This document shows, piece after piece, positions 1 through 7,555 of a DNA stretch of 43,991 nucleotides. This stretch comes from CAYUUR01 sp964510235 (GTDB lineage Bacteria > Patescibacteriota > Saccharimonadia > Saccharimonadales > CAYUUR01). Where the stretch lies: NCBI GenBank assembly GCA_964510235.1, contig CAZEBF010000005.1, forward strand, positions 1 to 43,991, in the 5' to 3' direction. The first letter of the stretch is position 1, and the number at the start of each line of letters is the position of its first letter. The notes beneath the pieces are model-generated. The model had not been told where the DNA came from. It saw only the letters and a list, made by a program, of their open reading frames with translations, and ran no database searches. The position numbers and the translations under genes are program-made.

Positions 1-480
1 ACTCGTGCAGTCGAAAAAGACTTTGCAGTCAGCTTTAAGCAAGCCGAAGAGCTCAAACTGGCCGTTGGCTCTGAAAAGTTGAGCGACCAGCAGTCAGCCA
101 AGGTTACGGCGTCGCTGCAAAAGACCCTGAACGTCTGGATTAACGGTGTTGACCTGGCACTCGATGAATTTGATACAGTCGATCACTTGCCCCACAAAAT
201 CTTACTGTGTGGTGGTGGCTCAAGCCTGGACATGCTGATGGATGAGCTTCATACTAATGACTGGTACAAGAACTTGCCGTTCACCAAAAAACCAATCGTC
301 CAACACATTCAGCCAGAAGAGGTAGTCGGCATTATTGACAAAACCGGCGATGTTACTGACCACACGTTTATAACCGCAATGGGCTTGCTCAGAGTTGGCA
401 TGGATACGATTCAACAGGACACCAGTGGCAGTACGGGTGGCTCGATCAAAGAAAAAATCGACAGGATTCTCAAGGTCTAA
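1..480 (+). CDS. FtsA/PilM-like actin-fold ATPase, C-terminal part (partial at window start)
   Basis: The frame is open from base 1 to the stop at 478-480, so the start lies upstream of the window. About 159 residues are visible. The segment KQAEELKLAVG resembles the region before the second ATP-binding half of FtsA/PilM proteins, and ILLCGGGSSLDMLMDEL matches the glycine-rich adenosine motif of the actin/HSP70 fold. An internal TTG at 79 could be mistaken for a start, but the family motif extends upstream of it. The next gene, 6 bp downstream, encodes a membrane-anchored protein, so the pair may form a cytoplasmic ATPase with its membrane partner, as PilM does with PilN. The family call is fairly secure; the exact role (pilus assembly or division) is not decided by this fragment. 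Confidence 0.65.
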   Translation, partial: TRAVEKDFAVSFKQAEELKLAVGSEKLSDQQSAKVTASLQKTLNVWINGVDLALDEFDTVDHLPHKILLCGGGSSLDMLMDELHTNDWYKNLPFTKKPIVQHIQPEEVVGIIDKTGDVTDHTFITAMGLLRVGMDTIQQDTSGSTGGSIKEKIDRILKV

Positions 481-486
481 TTTATC

Positions 487-2112
487 ATGACAGAAGCAGC
501 AAAAGACACAATTTATATCGACGTAGATGATGAGATAACCAATATCATCGAGAAGGTTAAAGACAGCCCAAATAGCATTGTGGCGCTTGTATTACCAAAA
601 CGCGCCACAACCCTGCAAAGCATCGTGAATATGAAACTGCTCAAGCGTTCTTCAGAGACTGCCAAGAAAAAAGTTGTCCTGATTACTTCAGAAACCGGAC
701 TCTTACCTCTTGCAGGCGCCGTTGGCGTTCATGTAGCCAAGAATTTGCAGACAAAGCCGGAGATCCCGCCAGCACCAGAAGTTTTGCCGAATGCTCACGA
801 AACAGTGATTGATGAGGGCGAGCTCGAATCCATGGATAACGAGGTTGATAATCAAAAGACTGTTGGTGAGCTAGCGGGTATTACGGCAGTCGCGGCTGCT
901 GCTACCAAAAAAGACACGCCAACAACCGCTGCCAAAGCCACCAAACCTAAAAAAGACAGTAAATTCAAAATTCCTAATTTTGAAAAGTTCCGTACCAGGC
1001 TATTCTTAATTATCCTTGGAGTAGTTGGTTTGTTTGTTTTCTTGTACTGGGCGTTCTTTATGGCACCAAGTGCAAAAATTACTGTTGTAACTGACACAGA
1101 GACTATCAATTCCAATATCACATTCACAACTGACACTGAAGCGACGGCGCTTGATGTCAAAGCGTCGATTGTACCGGCCCAAGTTGCCGAAAGCGAAGAC
1201 GTCAAGAGCGAGAAAGTCGCTGCCACTGGCACAAAAGATGTTGGCACAAAGGCAATTGGTACACTGACTATGAGCATTAGTTGTGGAGATGTTGATGGAT
1301 TGCCGCCAACCATACCAGCAGGTACGGGTGTAAGTGCCAATGGACTGACATTTATTACGCAGAGTACAGTTAGTATCACAACGCCAGACTTTAGTGATGG
1401 TTGTAGGTTTACAGGCACGACAGGCATAGTCGCACAAAAGAACGGTGATCAGTACAACTTGGCCCCAACAAACTATAGTGTTAACGGCTTTGGATCAGTC
1501 AGTGCAGCGGGTACTGCAATGACCGGAGGAACCAGCAAAGTCATTAAGATTGTGAGCCAGACTGATGTTGATACGGCTGCAAATAAACTTGCTGGACAGA
1601 ATGAAAACCAAGTCAAAGCACAACTAACCAAGGAACTTGAAGACGCTGGATATTATGTTATCCAAGCATCGTTTAAGAAGTCTAAACCAGCTGTCAGCAG
1701 TAGTCCAACAGTTGGTAGTGAAGCCAGTGAGGCTACCGTTACTGCCACAACTACATACAGCATTACGGGAGTGAAACGGGATGACCTCGAAAATCTCATC
1801 AAAGAGAAAGCTAAAACTGATATTGATGAGGCTAAACAGCAAATTGTCTCGACAGGACTTGATGAAGCTAAATTCACTATTGAGGGTGACAAAGTGACTA
1901 TCGAGACTATCGCTATGACTGGTCCAAAAATTGATGTACCTGCTACCACAGAGCAGATTGCTGGTAAGAAGCGCAGCGAGGTTATCTCGACCATTCAAGA
2001 AAATCCAGGTGTCAAAGAGGTGCGGGTCGACTACAGTCCATTCTGGGTTACGAACACGCCAAAGAAAGCTAGTAAGATTCAAATCGTATTTGAAGATTCA
2101 GGAAATGAGTAG
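487..2112 (+). CDS. Large single-span membrane protein, baseplate J/gp47-like as often annotated in Patescibacteria
   Basis: The protein has 541 residues. Residues 1-95 form a soluble alpha/beta-looking domain (IYIDVDDEITNIIEKV, then two hydrophobic strands around VALVLP and KKVVLITSE). A low-complexity Ala/Thr/Lys linker follows at about 125-165, then one transmembrane helix at about 172-192. The rest, about 345 residues, is Thr/Ser/Val-rich and predicted extracytoplasmic. Such proteins are commonly annotated baseplate J/gp47 in CPR genomes; I recognise the overall layout only. It sits 6 bp after the FtsA/PilM-like gene and overlaps ruvX by 8 bp (ATGAGTAG), so the block is probably one operon. 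It may form an envelope-spanning partner of the upstream ATPase. The molecular function is unknown. Confidence 0.6.
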   Translation: MTEAAKDTIYIDVDDEITNIIEKVKDSPNSIVALVLPKRATTLQSIVNMKLLKRSSETAKKKVVLITSETGLLPLAGAVGVHVAKNLQTKPEIPPAPEVLPNAHETVIDEGELESMDNEVDNQKTVGELAGITAVAAAATKKDTPTTAAKATKPKKDSKFKIPNFEKFRTRLFLIILGVVGLFVFLYWAFFMAPSAKITVVTDTETINSNITFTTDTEATALDVKASIVPAQVAESEDVKSEKVAATGTKDVGTKAIGTLTMSISCGDVDGLPPTIPAGTGVSANGLTFITQSTVSITTPDFSDGCRFTGTTGIVAQKNGDQYNLAPTNYSVNGFGSVSAAGTAMTGGTSKVIKIVSQTDVDTAANKLAGQNENQVKAQLTKELEDAGYYVIQASFKKSKPAVSSSPTVGSEASEATVTATTTYSITGVKRDDLENLIKEKAKTDIDEAKQQIVSTGLDEAKFTIEGDKVTIETIAMTGPKIDVPATTEQIAGKKRSEVISTIQENPGVKEVRVDYSPFWVTNTPKKASKIQIVFEDSGNE

Positions 2113-2518
2113 CACTACTATTCTGGCTCTGGATGTGGGCGATGTCCGAATTGGTGTGGCGAGGGCTAACACGGTGGCGCGCCTTGCTGAGCCTCTGGCA
2201 ACTCTTCAGGCAAGTGAAGCTGTATATAACCAGATTGCTGAATTGTGTGAACAGCATGATGTCACTAAAGTTGTAATAGGTTTACCGCGTGATATGCAAG
2301 GCCAAGAAACTTCCCAAACCACCAAGGTTCGGGATTTTGCAGACAAACTTCAACCGAGCCTAAAACAGCCAATAGTATTTCAAGATGAGTCACTGACATC
2401 TGTCAAAGCAGAAGAATCCCTAGATGCCCAAAAAAAAGGGTATAATAAAGCCGATGTCGACGCATTCGCCGCCGCCTACATTCTGGAAGATTACCTGGCG
2501 ACATCAGAAGGAAACTAA
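2105..2518 (+). CDS. ruvX: Holliday junction resolvase-like RNase H-fold protein YqgF/RuvX
   Basis: The 137-residue protein begins MSSTTILALDVGDVRIGVA, with the catalytic Asp and the DxGxxRxG pattern typical of YqgF. VIGLPRDMQGQE, QDESLTSVKAEESL and a C-terminal ADVDAFAAAYILEDYL supply the remaining conserved acidic residues. The family is linked to pre-16S rRNA 5'-end maturation and, historically, Holliday junction resolution. I chose ATG 2105 rather than the ATG at 1931, because 1931-2104 would only translate the preceding gene in another frame and family length is about 140. The gene starts inside the last codons of the upstream gene and its TAA shares one base with the mltG start, so the three genes are probably translationally coupled. 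Confidence 0.93.
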   Translation: MSSTTILALDVGDVRIGVARANTVARLAEPLATLQASEAVYNQIAELCEQHDVTKVVIGLPRDMQGQETSQTTKVRDFADKLQPSLKQPIVFQDESLTSVKAEESLDAQKKGYNKADVDAFAAAYILEDYLATSEGN

Positions 2519-3552
2519 TGCCTAAAATATCGTTGAATGTTCAAAAAGTATTACTTATTTTCGCTATAATTGCGGTCCTGCTCGGTATTGGTAGCGTAAT
2601 TTTAGCTCGTCAGTACTACTTCAATAATCTTGAACCAGTCAGCGCTAGCCAACGCGAAGTGACAGTAACAATCGAAAAGGGCTCAACCGTTAATCAAATC
2701 GGTGAGCAACTCCAAACCGCCGGAGTTATCCGAAACGCTCGGGTTTTCTCGCAATATGTGCGAAACAAGGGCGCCCAAGAGCAGCTGAAAGCAGGCACGT
2801 ACGCGCTCAGGCCAAGTTATTCTGTAGAAGAAGTTGTGACAGTACTAACTCATGGTGCCGTGCAAAAAGACCTGCTGACTATATTGCCAGGACAGCGGCT
2901 GGATCAGATTCGTCAAACCTTTATAGATGCAGGTTACTCAGCAACTGAAGTAGACGCAGCACTCGAACCGAGTCAGTACAAAGACCATCCTGCCTTGGTT
3001 GATAAGCCAACCAGTGCCAATTTAGAAGGCTATTTGTACCCAGAATCATTCCAGCGCACTGCCGAGACAAAAGCAGCCACCATAGTCACCCAATCTCTTG
3101 ACCAAATGCACCAACGTTTAACACCCGAACTGCGTAGTCAACTCACCGAGAACGGTTTAAGTTTGTATGAAAATTTAATACTGGCTTCTATCGTCGAACA
3201 AGAAGTTTCAACAACACAGGATCGCGCTAAAGTTGCCCAAGTCTTTTTGAAGAGACTCAGCATGGACATGAAGCTGGAGTCTGACCCAACGGTTCGATAC
3301 GGGGCTGTTTTAGCCGGCAAGGGGCCAATTTTGACCTTTCCAAGTGTCTACAGTACGTATGCAAACAAAGGCCTGCCGCCAACACCGATTAGTAATGTTA
3401 GCGAAAGCTCGTTGCGTGCGGTTGCTAACCCTGCAAATACCGACTGGTTATTCTTTGTAGCTGGCGATGACGGCACCACGCACTACTCGCAAACTCTTGC
3501 TGAACATGAAGCAAACATCGAAAAGTACTGCACGACTTTGTGTGGCCGCTAA
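2518..3552 (+). CDS. mltG: Endolytic murein transglycosylase MltG (YceG-like)
   Basis: The 344-residue protein has a membrane anchor at about residues 10-30, followed by a LysM-like region and the YceG domain. Diagnostic pieces are LEGYLYPESF, ILASIVEQEVS with the catalytic Glu, and VAQVFLKRLSMDMKLESDPT. MltG cuts nascent peptidoglycan strands next to the inner membrane and is thought to set glycan chain length. The start ATG overlaps the ruvX stop by one base and has AGAAGGA just upstream. Length agrees with the family. It is the last gene of the operon that starts before the window; the next gene lies on the other strand and ends 6 bp away. Confidence 0.93.
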   Translation: MPKISLNVQKVLLIFAIIAVLLGIGSVILARQYYFNNLEPVSASQREVTVTIEKGSTVNQIGEQLQTAGVIRNARVFSQYVRNKGAQEQLKAGTYALRPSYSVEEVVTVLTHGAVQKDLLTILPGQRLDQIRQTFIDAGYSATEVDAALEPSQYKDHPALVDKPTSANLEGYLYPESFQRTAETKAATIVTQSLDQMHQRLTPELRSQLTENGLSLYENLILASIVEQEVSTTQDRAKVAQVFLKRLSMDMKLESDPTVRYGAVLAGKGPILTFPSVYSTYANKGLPPTPISNVSESSLRAVANPANTDWLFFVAGDDGTTHYSQTLAEHEANIEKYCTTLCGR

Positions 3553-3557
3553 GCTAA

Positions 3558-4422
3558 CTAGCAATCATCGATCGAGAACATGGAAATCTTACTGGTCGCG
3601 TCTCTATCAAAGCTGACATAGCCATCTCTGGTGGCATACATTTGCATGAATGAGACATTAAAGTACCAAGCTTGCTGACTGAAGTTACGAGTTAAGGGCT
3701 CACGGCGATAGTCATAGGTGCGTATGTAGGTATATGGAAGACCTCGTGAACCACGTTTGTCGTAGTAGGCGCGAACAACATAGATTGGAGGGTCGTTTCT
3801 CGTTCTACCTTCGCTAAACCACACCTTACAGGCTTTGACACTGTAGTCACCGTTACTAAAACGTAGGCTGAGGCCGCGGGCTTTGGCNNNNNNNNNNNNN
3901 NNNNNNNNNNNNNNNNNNNNNNNNNNNNNNNNNNNNNNNNNNNNNNNNNNNNNNNNNNNNNNNNNNNNNNNNNNNNNNNNNNNNNNNGCGGTTATCTGCG
4001 ATACCATTTTCACCAACCGTAGTACCATCGCCCCAATAAGTGACGATTGTGGCGCGAATTGGCAGGTTGGTCACCCTATTACCGTCTCTACCTTTTGGTG
4101 GTTTTGTGACAATAGCGCGGATGTAGTGATTATCGCCACCATCAACAGTTTGACAGGCGTAGTACTTGTACTCGTTGTTTGCGCCGCTTTCGCCAAGTTT
4201 GGTCCAACGGGTCAGGGCGTAATTTTTGTCTAGGGCTTGCACGGAAAGCTTGTCTACGTTATTGCGTGAATAGATCATTGTTCCAATTAAGCTGACACCC
4301 GCTAGCAGTACTACAGCAATTAGAATTTTTATGAAGAGAGGCAATGAGCTTAGTTTAGCGACGAGACCAGTCTTCTTGGTTGAAGATCGAGCTTTTGTCT
4401 TTTTGACGGTTTGTTTGGCCAT
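3558..4422 (-). CDS. Single-span surface protein of a local paralogous family, interrupted by an assembly gap
   Basis: The N-terminal part (145 codons, 4422 down to 3988) begins MAKQTVKKTKARSSTKKTG, followed by a transmembrane helix at about residues 31-50 and an extracytoplasmic domain containing YYACQTVDGGDNHY. The C-terminal part (3887 down to 3558) is 109 residues, rich in Arg/Tyr, and ends SIDDC. A 100-N gap separates them. Both pieces end exactly at codon boundaries, so the real gap should be a multiple of three, not 100. Layout (Lys-rich start, helix, one central Cys, terminal Cys) resembles the two paralogues at 19791-21267. A start-proximal AAAGGA lies 7 bp before the ATG. Function unknown; probably exported and anchored by the N-terminal helix, perhaps with one disulfide. 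Confidence 0.7.
3888..3987. other. Assembly gap of 100 N
   Basis: Exactly 100 undetermined bases, the usual placeholder for a scaffold gap of unknown size. It falls inside the minus-strand surface-protein gene. Confidence 0.99.
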
Positions 4423-4454
4423 GTTGAATCCTTTTTGTTTTTGTAGGCTATACG

Positions 4455-4462
4455 ACTATAAT
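4455..4462. promoter_or_regulatory. Overlapping divergent -10 elements
   Basis: The near-palindrome GACTATAATAG gives TATAAT on the plus strand (4457-4462), 8 nt before the ATG at 4471, and TATAGT on the minus strand (4460-4455) facing the gene that starts at 4422. The two genes are divergent with only 48 bp between them, so both promoters must share this spot. Confidence 0.55.
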
Positions 4463-4470
4463 AGTTGTAA

Positions 4471-5412
4471 ATGTTTATGCTTGTCAAACTGTCTCAGACA
4501 ACCTGTGGAAAACTCATATTGAGTTTGCTGTTCAGCACAGGACTTTTTTTAGCTATTCCAGGCGCTGCAAGCGCCCAGGTGAGTCCTTTCGAGTCATTCT
4601 CCACAGTGGGAAGTGCTTCATGTGGCCCTTCGGATAGACTGACTTACAGCGTAGCTGCACCAGACTTAACTGAATCAGAGACCATCTACATCAAAACGAA
4701 CGCCGCCAACCTGACCAGTACGATTGACGTATATCTGGAGAGTGACAGTGGTTGTAGCAAGATAGGAACCGTCACAGCCAATGACAAATCATGGTCAAAG
4801 CTGACAGATGTTTCCGAGAAGATAGCGGGCTCTAGCGGTACGCTTATCTTGGCGAGTCCCAATCTGGGAGCTGACATCTATGCTAGTGTGGCTACAATTC
4901 TGATAACACCGCCAGGTCTTTGTACAGATGTAAATGCAAATTGCATGGGCGATTTTCAAGGCTACACTGGTGCGATCGAACCAGTCACTGTCTCTGTGCC
5001 AGGTGAGTTTGTGACTGTCCAGACCATACCTGACGTCAACCAGGAAACTATTCTGTATGTTGAGTATTATGATGGCGGCGAATTTCTGTACACGTTGCCG
5101 GAAGTAACCGATATCGACCAGAATTATCTCCGTGGTGGTGAACGGACTGTTAAAAAAGTAGTCTACTTAAGCAATAACAAGCTATTTACTATAACCGAGC
5201 AGGTACAGATGCCGTCAGATCCACTTTACTCGCAGTACATCAAGAGTTCGTTTTTTCGCCTGGGTGGTCAAACCAGGCTGGTGCTGGGTTTAGTCGGATT
5301 GGTGGCAGTAGTATTGTTGATTGCCTGGATAATCAGGCGCATACACGCTCGTCGGACCTACCGAACTGGTCACGGCATCGATGCATACCTCAGAACACAC
5401 CACAACGACTAG
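4471..5412 (+). CDS. Secreted protein with signal peptide and C-terminal membrane anchor
   Basis: The 313-residue protein has a signal peptide (hydrophobic LILSLLFSTGLFLAI, then a likely cleavage after GAASA at about residue 35). A mainly beta Ser/Thr-rich ectodomain follows, then a transmembrane helix at about 268-290 and a basic cytoplasmic tail (IRRIHARRTYR). Four Cys lie in the ectodomain (near residues 50, 95, 149 and 155), compatible with disulfides. The -10 box ends 8 nt before ATG 4471, so the mRNA may be leaderless; ATG 4477 is a possible alternative start. The 3' end overlaps the convergent lepB gene by 4 bp. I do not recognise a family; a surface or adhesin-like role is only a guess. 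Confidence 0.75.
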   Translation: MFMLVKLSQTTCGKLILSLLFSTGLFLAIPGAASAQVSPFESFSTVGSASCGPSDRLTYSVAAPDLTESETIYIKTNAANLTSTIDVYLESDSGCSKIGTVTANDKSWSKLTDVSEKIAGSSGTLILASPNLGADIYASVATILITPPGLCTDVNANCMGDFQGYTGAIEPVTVSVPGEFVTVQTIPDVNQETILYVEYYDGGEFLYTLPEVTDIDQNYLRGGERTVKKVVYLSNNKLFTITEQVQMPSDPLYSQYIKSSFFRLGGQTRLVLGLVGLVAVVLLIAWIIRRIHARRTYRTGHGIDAYLRTHHND

Positions 5413-6092
5413 AGTAGCTTGATTTGACTAACAGGAGTGATTCTAAGTATCGCTCGGCCAATAATGTTACGCGAAGGGATTTGGCCTAGACTGGAACGAG
5501 AGTCGATTGAGCCACCGACTTCACGGTTGTCGCCAACCACAAAGATATGGCCTTCTCGCACCACTGTGTCGACTGTGCCTGATGTTTTGGCAAGATCCTT
5601 ACAGCAGGGCGGTAACGTAACGTCCTCGCCCTTAGGGGTTCGCTCGTTATAGACTTTGATGACGCCTTCAGTGAGTACAACTCGCTCGCCCGGCAGGCCG
5701 ATAACTCTTTTGACATACCGCTCGTCTGGTTTTTGCGGGTTAATAACCACGACAACGTCATAGCGAGACGGAATATAGCGGCTATTACTTAGTCCTGCCC
5801 AGGTCTGTGGGAATTTGTTAACGAGTAGTGTGTCTTTAGTATTTAGCGTTGGAACCATCGATTCGCCATCGACAAAGAATGGTTGCATGACCCAGATATT
5901 CCAAAATGCAATGCTAAGTAGTAGAAGAACGCCGATTAGTATCTTGGTTGAGACAGAGAAGGCTCGTCGCTTCTTGGCGCCCTTATCAGTGGCGATTGGG
6001 ACGAACACATCTGGACGAACAGTTTGCAAGGGCAGATTACTCGGTAGAATCTCTTCTTCATCAATTTGGTCGTTAGTAGGTGAATCAGGCAT
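5409..6092 (-). CDS. lepB: Signal peptidase I
   Basis: The 227-residue protein has an N-terminal transmembrane helix (ILIGVLLLLSIAFWNIWV). The catalytic Ser lies in VDGESMVPTL and the Lys in YVKRVIGLPGE, followed by the family box GDNREVGGSIDSRSSLG. It removes signal peptides from exported preproteins at the outer face of the membrane, and several exported proteins are encoded nearby. I prefer the ATG at 6092 (MPDSPTNDQ) to an upstream ATG at 6131. A -10-like TACACT (6107-6102) ends 9 nt before 6092, and the extra 13 residues (MYKQNVINYTTYT) look untranslated. The gene ends tail-to-tail with its neighbour, overlapping it by 4 bp. Confidence 0.93.
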   Translation of the reverse strand: MPDSPTNDQIDEEEILPSNLPLQTVRPDVFVPIATDKGAKKRRAFSVSTKILIGVLLLLSIAFWNIWVMQPFFVDGESMVPTLNTKDTLLVNKFPQTWAGLSNSRYIPSRYDVVVVINPQKPDERYVKRVIGLPGERVVLTEGVIKVYNERTPKGEDVTLPPCCKDLAKTSGTVDTVVREGHIFVVGDNREVGGSIDSRSSLGQIPSRNIIGRAILRITPVSQIKLL

Positions 6093-6178
6093 CGTATATG
6101 TAGTGTAGTTGATGACGTTCTGCTTATACAAATTTTCTTATGCTTAACAGCAACAGGGGTCACCTCTGTTAGTATGGG

Positions 6179-6206
6179 TTGATTTGTATGTATATTTTGT
6201 TATACT
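6179..6206 (+). promoter_or_regulatory. Promoter of the LysM-CHAP gene
   Basis: TTGATT at 6179-6184, a 16-bp spacer and TATACT at 6201-6206. Transcription should start near 6213, giving a leader of about 150 nt before the coding region. Confidence 0.6.
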
Positions 6207-6252
6207 TAGCAGCGCAATTCGTTAGAACCAACCATTTCTACTAACAGATTGC

Positions 6253-6345
6253 AGTTATATCCGTTTGAAGTCAAAACAACAGCACACGTCGATCGCTGTT
6301 AAGTACCATTAACCCGGATATAACTTACGGTGATTACACCGGGAG
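6253..6345 (+). promoter_or_regulatory. Structured leader RNA with mutually exclusive stems over a ribosome-binding site (candidate riboswitch)
   Basis: A perfect 11-bp stem joins 6253-6263 (AGTTATATCCG) to 6315-6325 (CGGATATAACT). Inside it, AACAGC 6278-6283 pairs with GCTGTT 6295-6300. Downstream, CGGTG 6328-6332 and CACCG 6337-6341 form an ATTA-loop hairpin that ends next to GGGAG (6341-6345), a Shine-Dalgarno-like site. CCCGG 6313-6317 can instead pair with CCGGG 6339-6343, which would mask that site and break the long stem. This is the layout of a translational switch. I could not match it to a known riboswitch class; the ydaO (c-di-AMP) class was considered because it precedes wall hydrolases in other bacteria, but its conserved bases are not evident. 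Confidence 0.5.
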
Positions 6346-6370
6346 AATTCGTATCAGTACACAATCAAGC

Positions 6371-7504
6371 GTGTCACAAGAAATTGTCTCCAAAGTATCT
6401 ACCCTTTCGCCTACCCAGAGCGCTAAGGGTGCATATACCAGATTATCCAAGAAATCACGTAAACGACTCGTCCGTTATGGACTGGTCTTTGCAAACGTGG
6501 CCGTACTCTTTGCGGTGACGGGATTTTTGATTTACAGCAATCAGACTGATGCTAATAGTACGCAACAGGCTGTTTTCTCTGTTGCCGAAGAAAAGCAGAC
6601 TAATCCACTCGATCAGTTGTCATCAGCTGATATTGCCGTTCAAATTGCTCAAGTATCACGTCTCGAGCAGCGGGCAGCAGTTGCCAACAAGGCCGATACG
6701 GTCAATGCGCAGCTTGCTGTGAGTGCGAGTGATGCAAAAGTGGTTGCCAAGCCCCAGATTGTCACCGAAGGTCTCAAATCGAAGTATGATATTACGTATT
6801 ACACCACCGTCCAGGGTGATACTGTTTCAAAAGTTGCCAAGAAGTTTGGTATTACATCCGACAGTGTTCGCTGGTCAAATGACCTTGAAGGCGATGCGCT
6901 GGCCGCCAAAAAACGGCTGATTATCCCGCCAATTAACGGCATCGTCGTTAAAGTGACCGCTAGTGATACCCCACAAAGCCTGGCACTCAAATACAACGCG
7001 AGCAAGGCAAAAATCATTGCATTTAATGACGCCGAGATAAATGGCCTGCAGGCTGGTGAATTGATTGTTATCCCTGGTGGTTCACCGCAAGCTGCGGCCC
7101 GTCAAACACTTGCGATTGCACCTTCAACCTCTAGCGCCTCAGGCTTTGCTTGGGGTGGTCAGTCACCAGTATATGGTGGTAATGGCTATGATTACGGCTA
7201 CTGTACATGGTGGGCTGCTCTACGTCGTTCACAGATAGGTCGGCCAATCCCAAGTAACCTTGGCAATGCCAGTACTTGGAAGGCCCTTGGGGCGGCCGCA
7301 GGTCTAGGTGTCGGCAATGCTCCACAAACAGGCGCGGTCATTTGGACACCACCTCGAGACTACTACGGTCACGTTGGTTTTGTAGAAGAAGTCTACTCTG
7401 ATGGTCGCGTAAAAATATCAGAAATGAACACCGTAGGTTGGGGTGTAACGAGCACAAAAATCTTGTCGCCCGCTCAAGCAGCCGCCTACTCGTACATTTA
7501 CTAA
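6371..7504 (+). CDS. LysM and CHAP domain peptidoglycan hydrolase
   Basis: The 377-residue protein has a membrane anchor at about residues 37-56. Two LysM-like repeats follow (about 138-185 from YYTTVQGDTVSKVAKKFGI, and about 190-237 ending ELIVIPGG). A C-terminal CHAP amidase/endopeptidase domain (about 265-377) has its Cys in YGYCTWWAALR and His in YGHVGFVEEV. It probably binds and cuts cell-wall peptides outside the membrane. The start is uncertain: GTG 6371 opens the clear protein, but the only good ribosome-binding site (GGGAG at 6341-6345) is 25 nt upstream, and no ATG, GTG or TTG lies in frame at the expected distance. A non-standard in-frame start (ATC 6353 or ATT 6347) cannot be excluded. 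The structured leader suggests regulation. Confidence 0.88.
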   Translation: MSQEIVSKVSTLSPTQSAKGAYTRLSKKSRKRLVRYGLVFANVAVLFAVTGFLIYSNQTDANSTQQAVFSVAEEKQTNPLDQLSSADIAVQIAQVSRLEQRAAVANKADTVNAQLAVSASDAKVVAKPQIVTEGLKSKYDITYYTTVQGDTVSKVAKKFGITSDSVRWSNDLEGDALAAKKRLIIPPINGIVVKVTASDTPQSLALKYNASKAKIIAFNDAEINGLQAGELIVIPGGSPQAAARQTLAIAPSTSSASGFAWGGQSPVYGGNGYDYGYCTWWAALRRSQIGRPIPSNLGNASTWKALGAAAGLGVGNAPQTGAVIWTPPRDYYGHVGFVEEVYSDGRVKISEMNTVGWGVTSTKILSPAQAAAYSYIY

Positions 7505-7555
7505 ACCCTTTTCACACTAGACCCTGACCCCTAAAACCTATACCCTATAACTACA

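Noticed and set aside
852..1427. 191-residue minus-strand frame opposite the large membrane protein
   Set aside because: Low-complexity Val/Ser-rich antisense shadow of a well-supported gene.
1931..2104. Longer N-terminus for ruvX
   Set aside because: The added residues only re-read the end of the upstream gene in another frame, and the family starts at MSSTTILALD.
6253..6345. ydaO (c-di-AMP) riboswitch identity for the LysM-CHAP leader
   Set aside because: The gene context would fit, but I could not find the conserved bases of that class, so the element is left unassigned.
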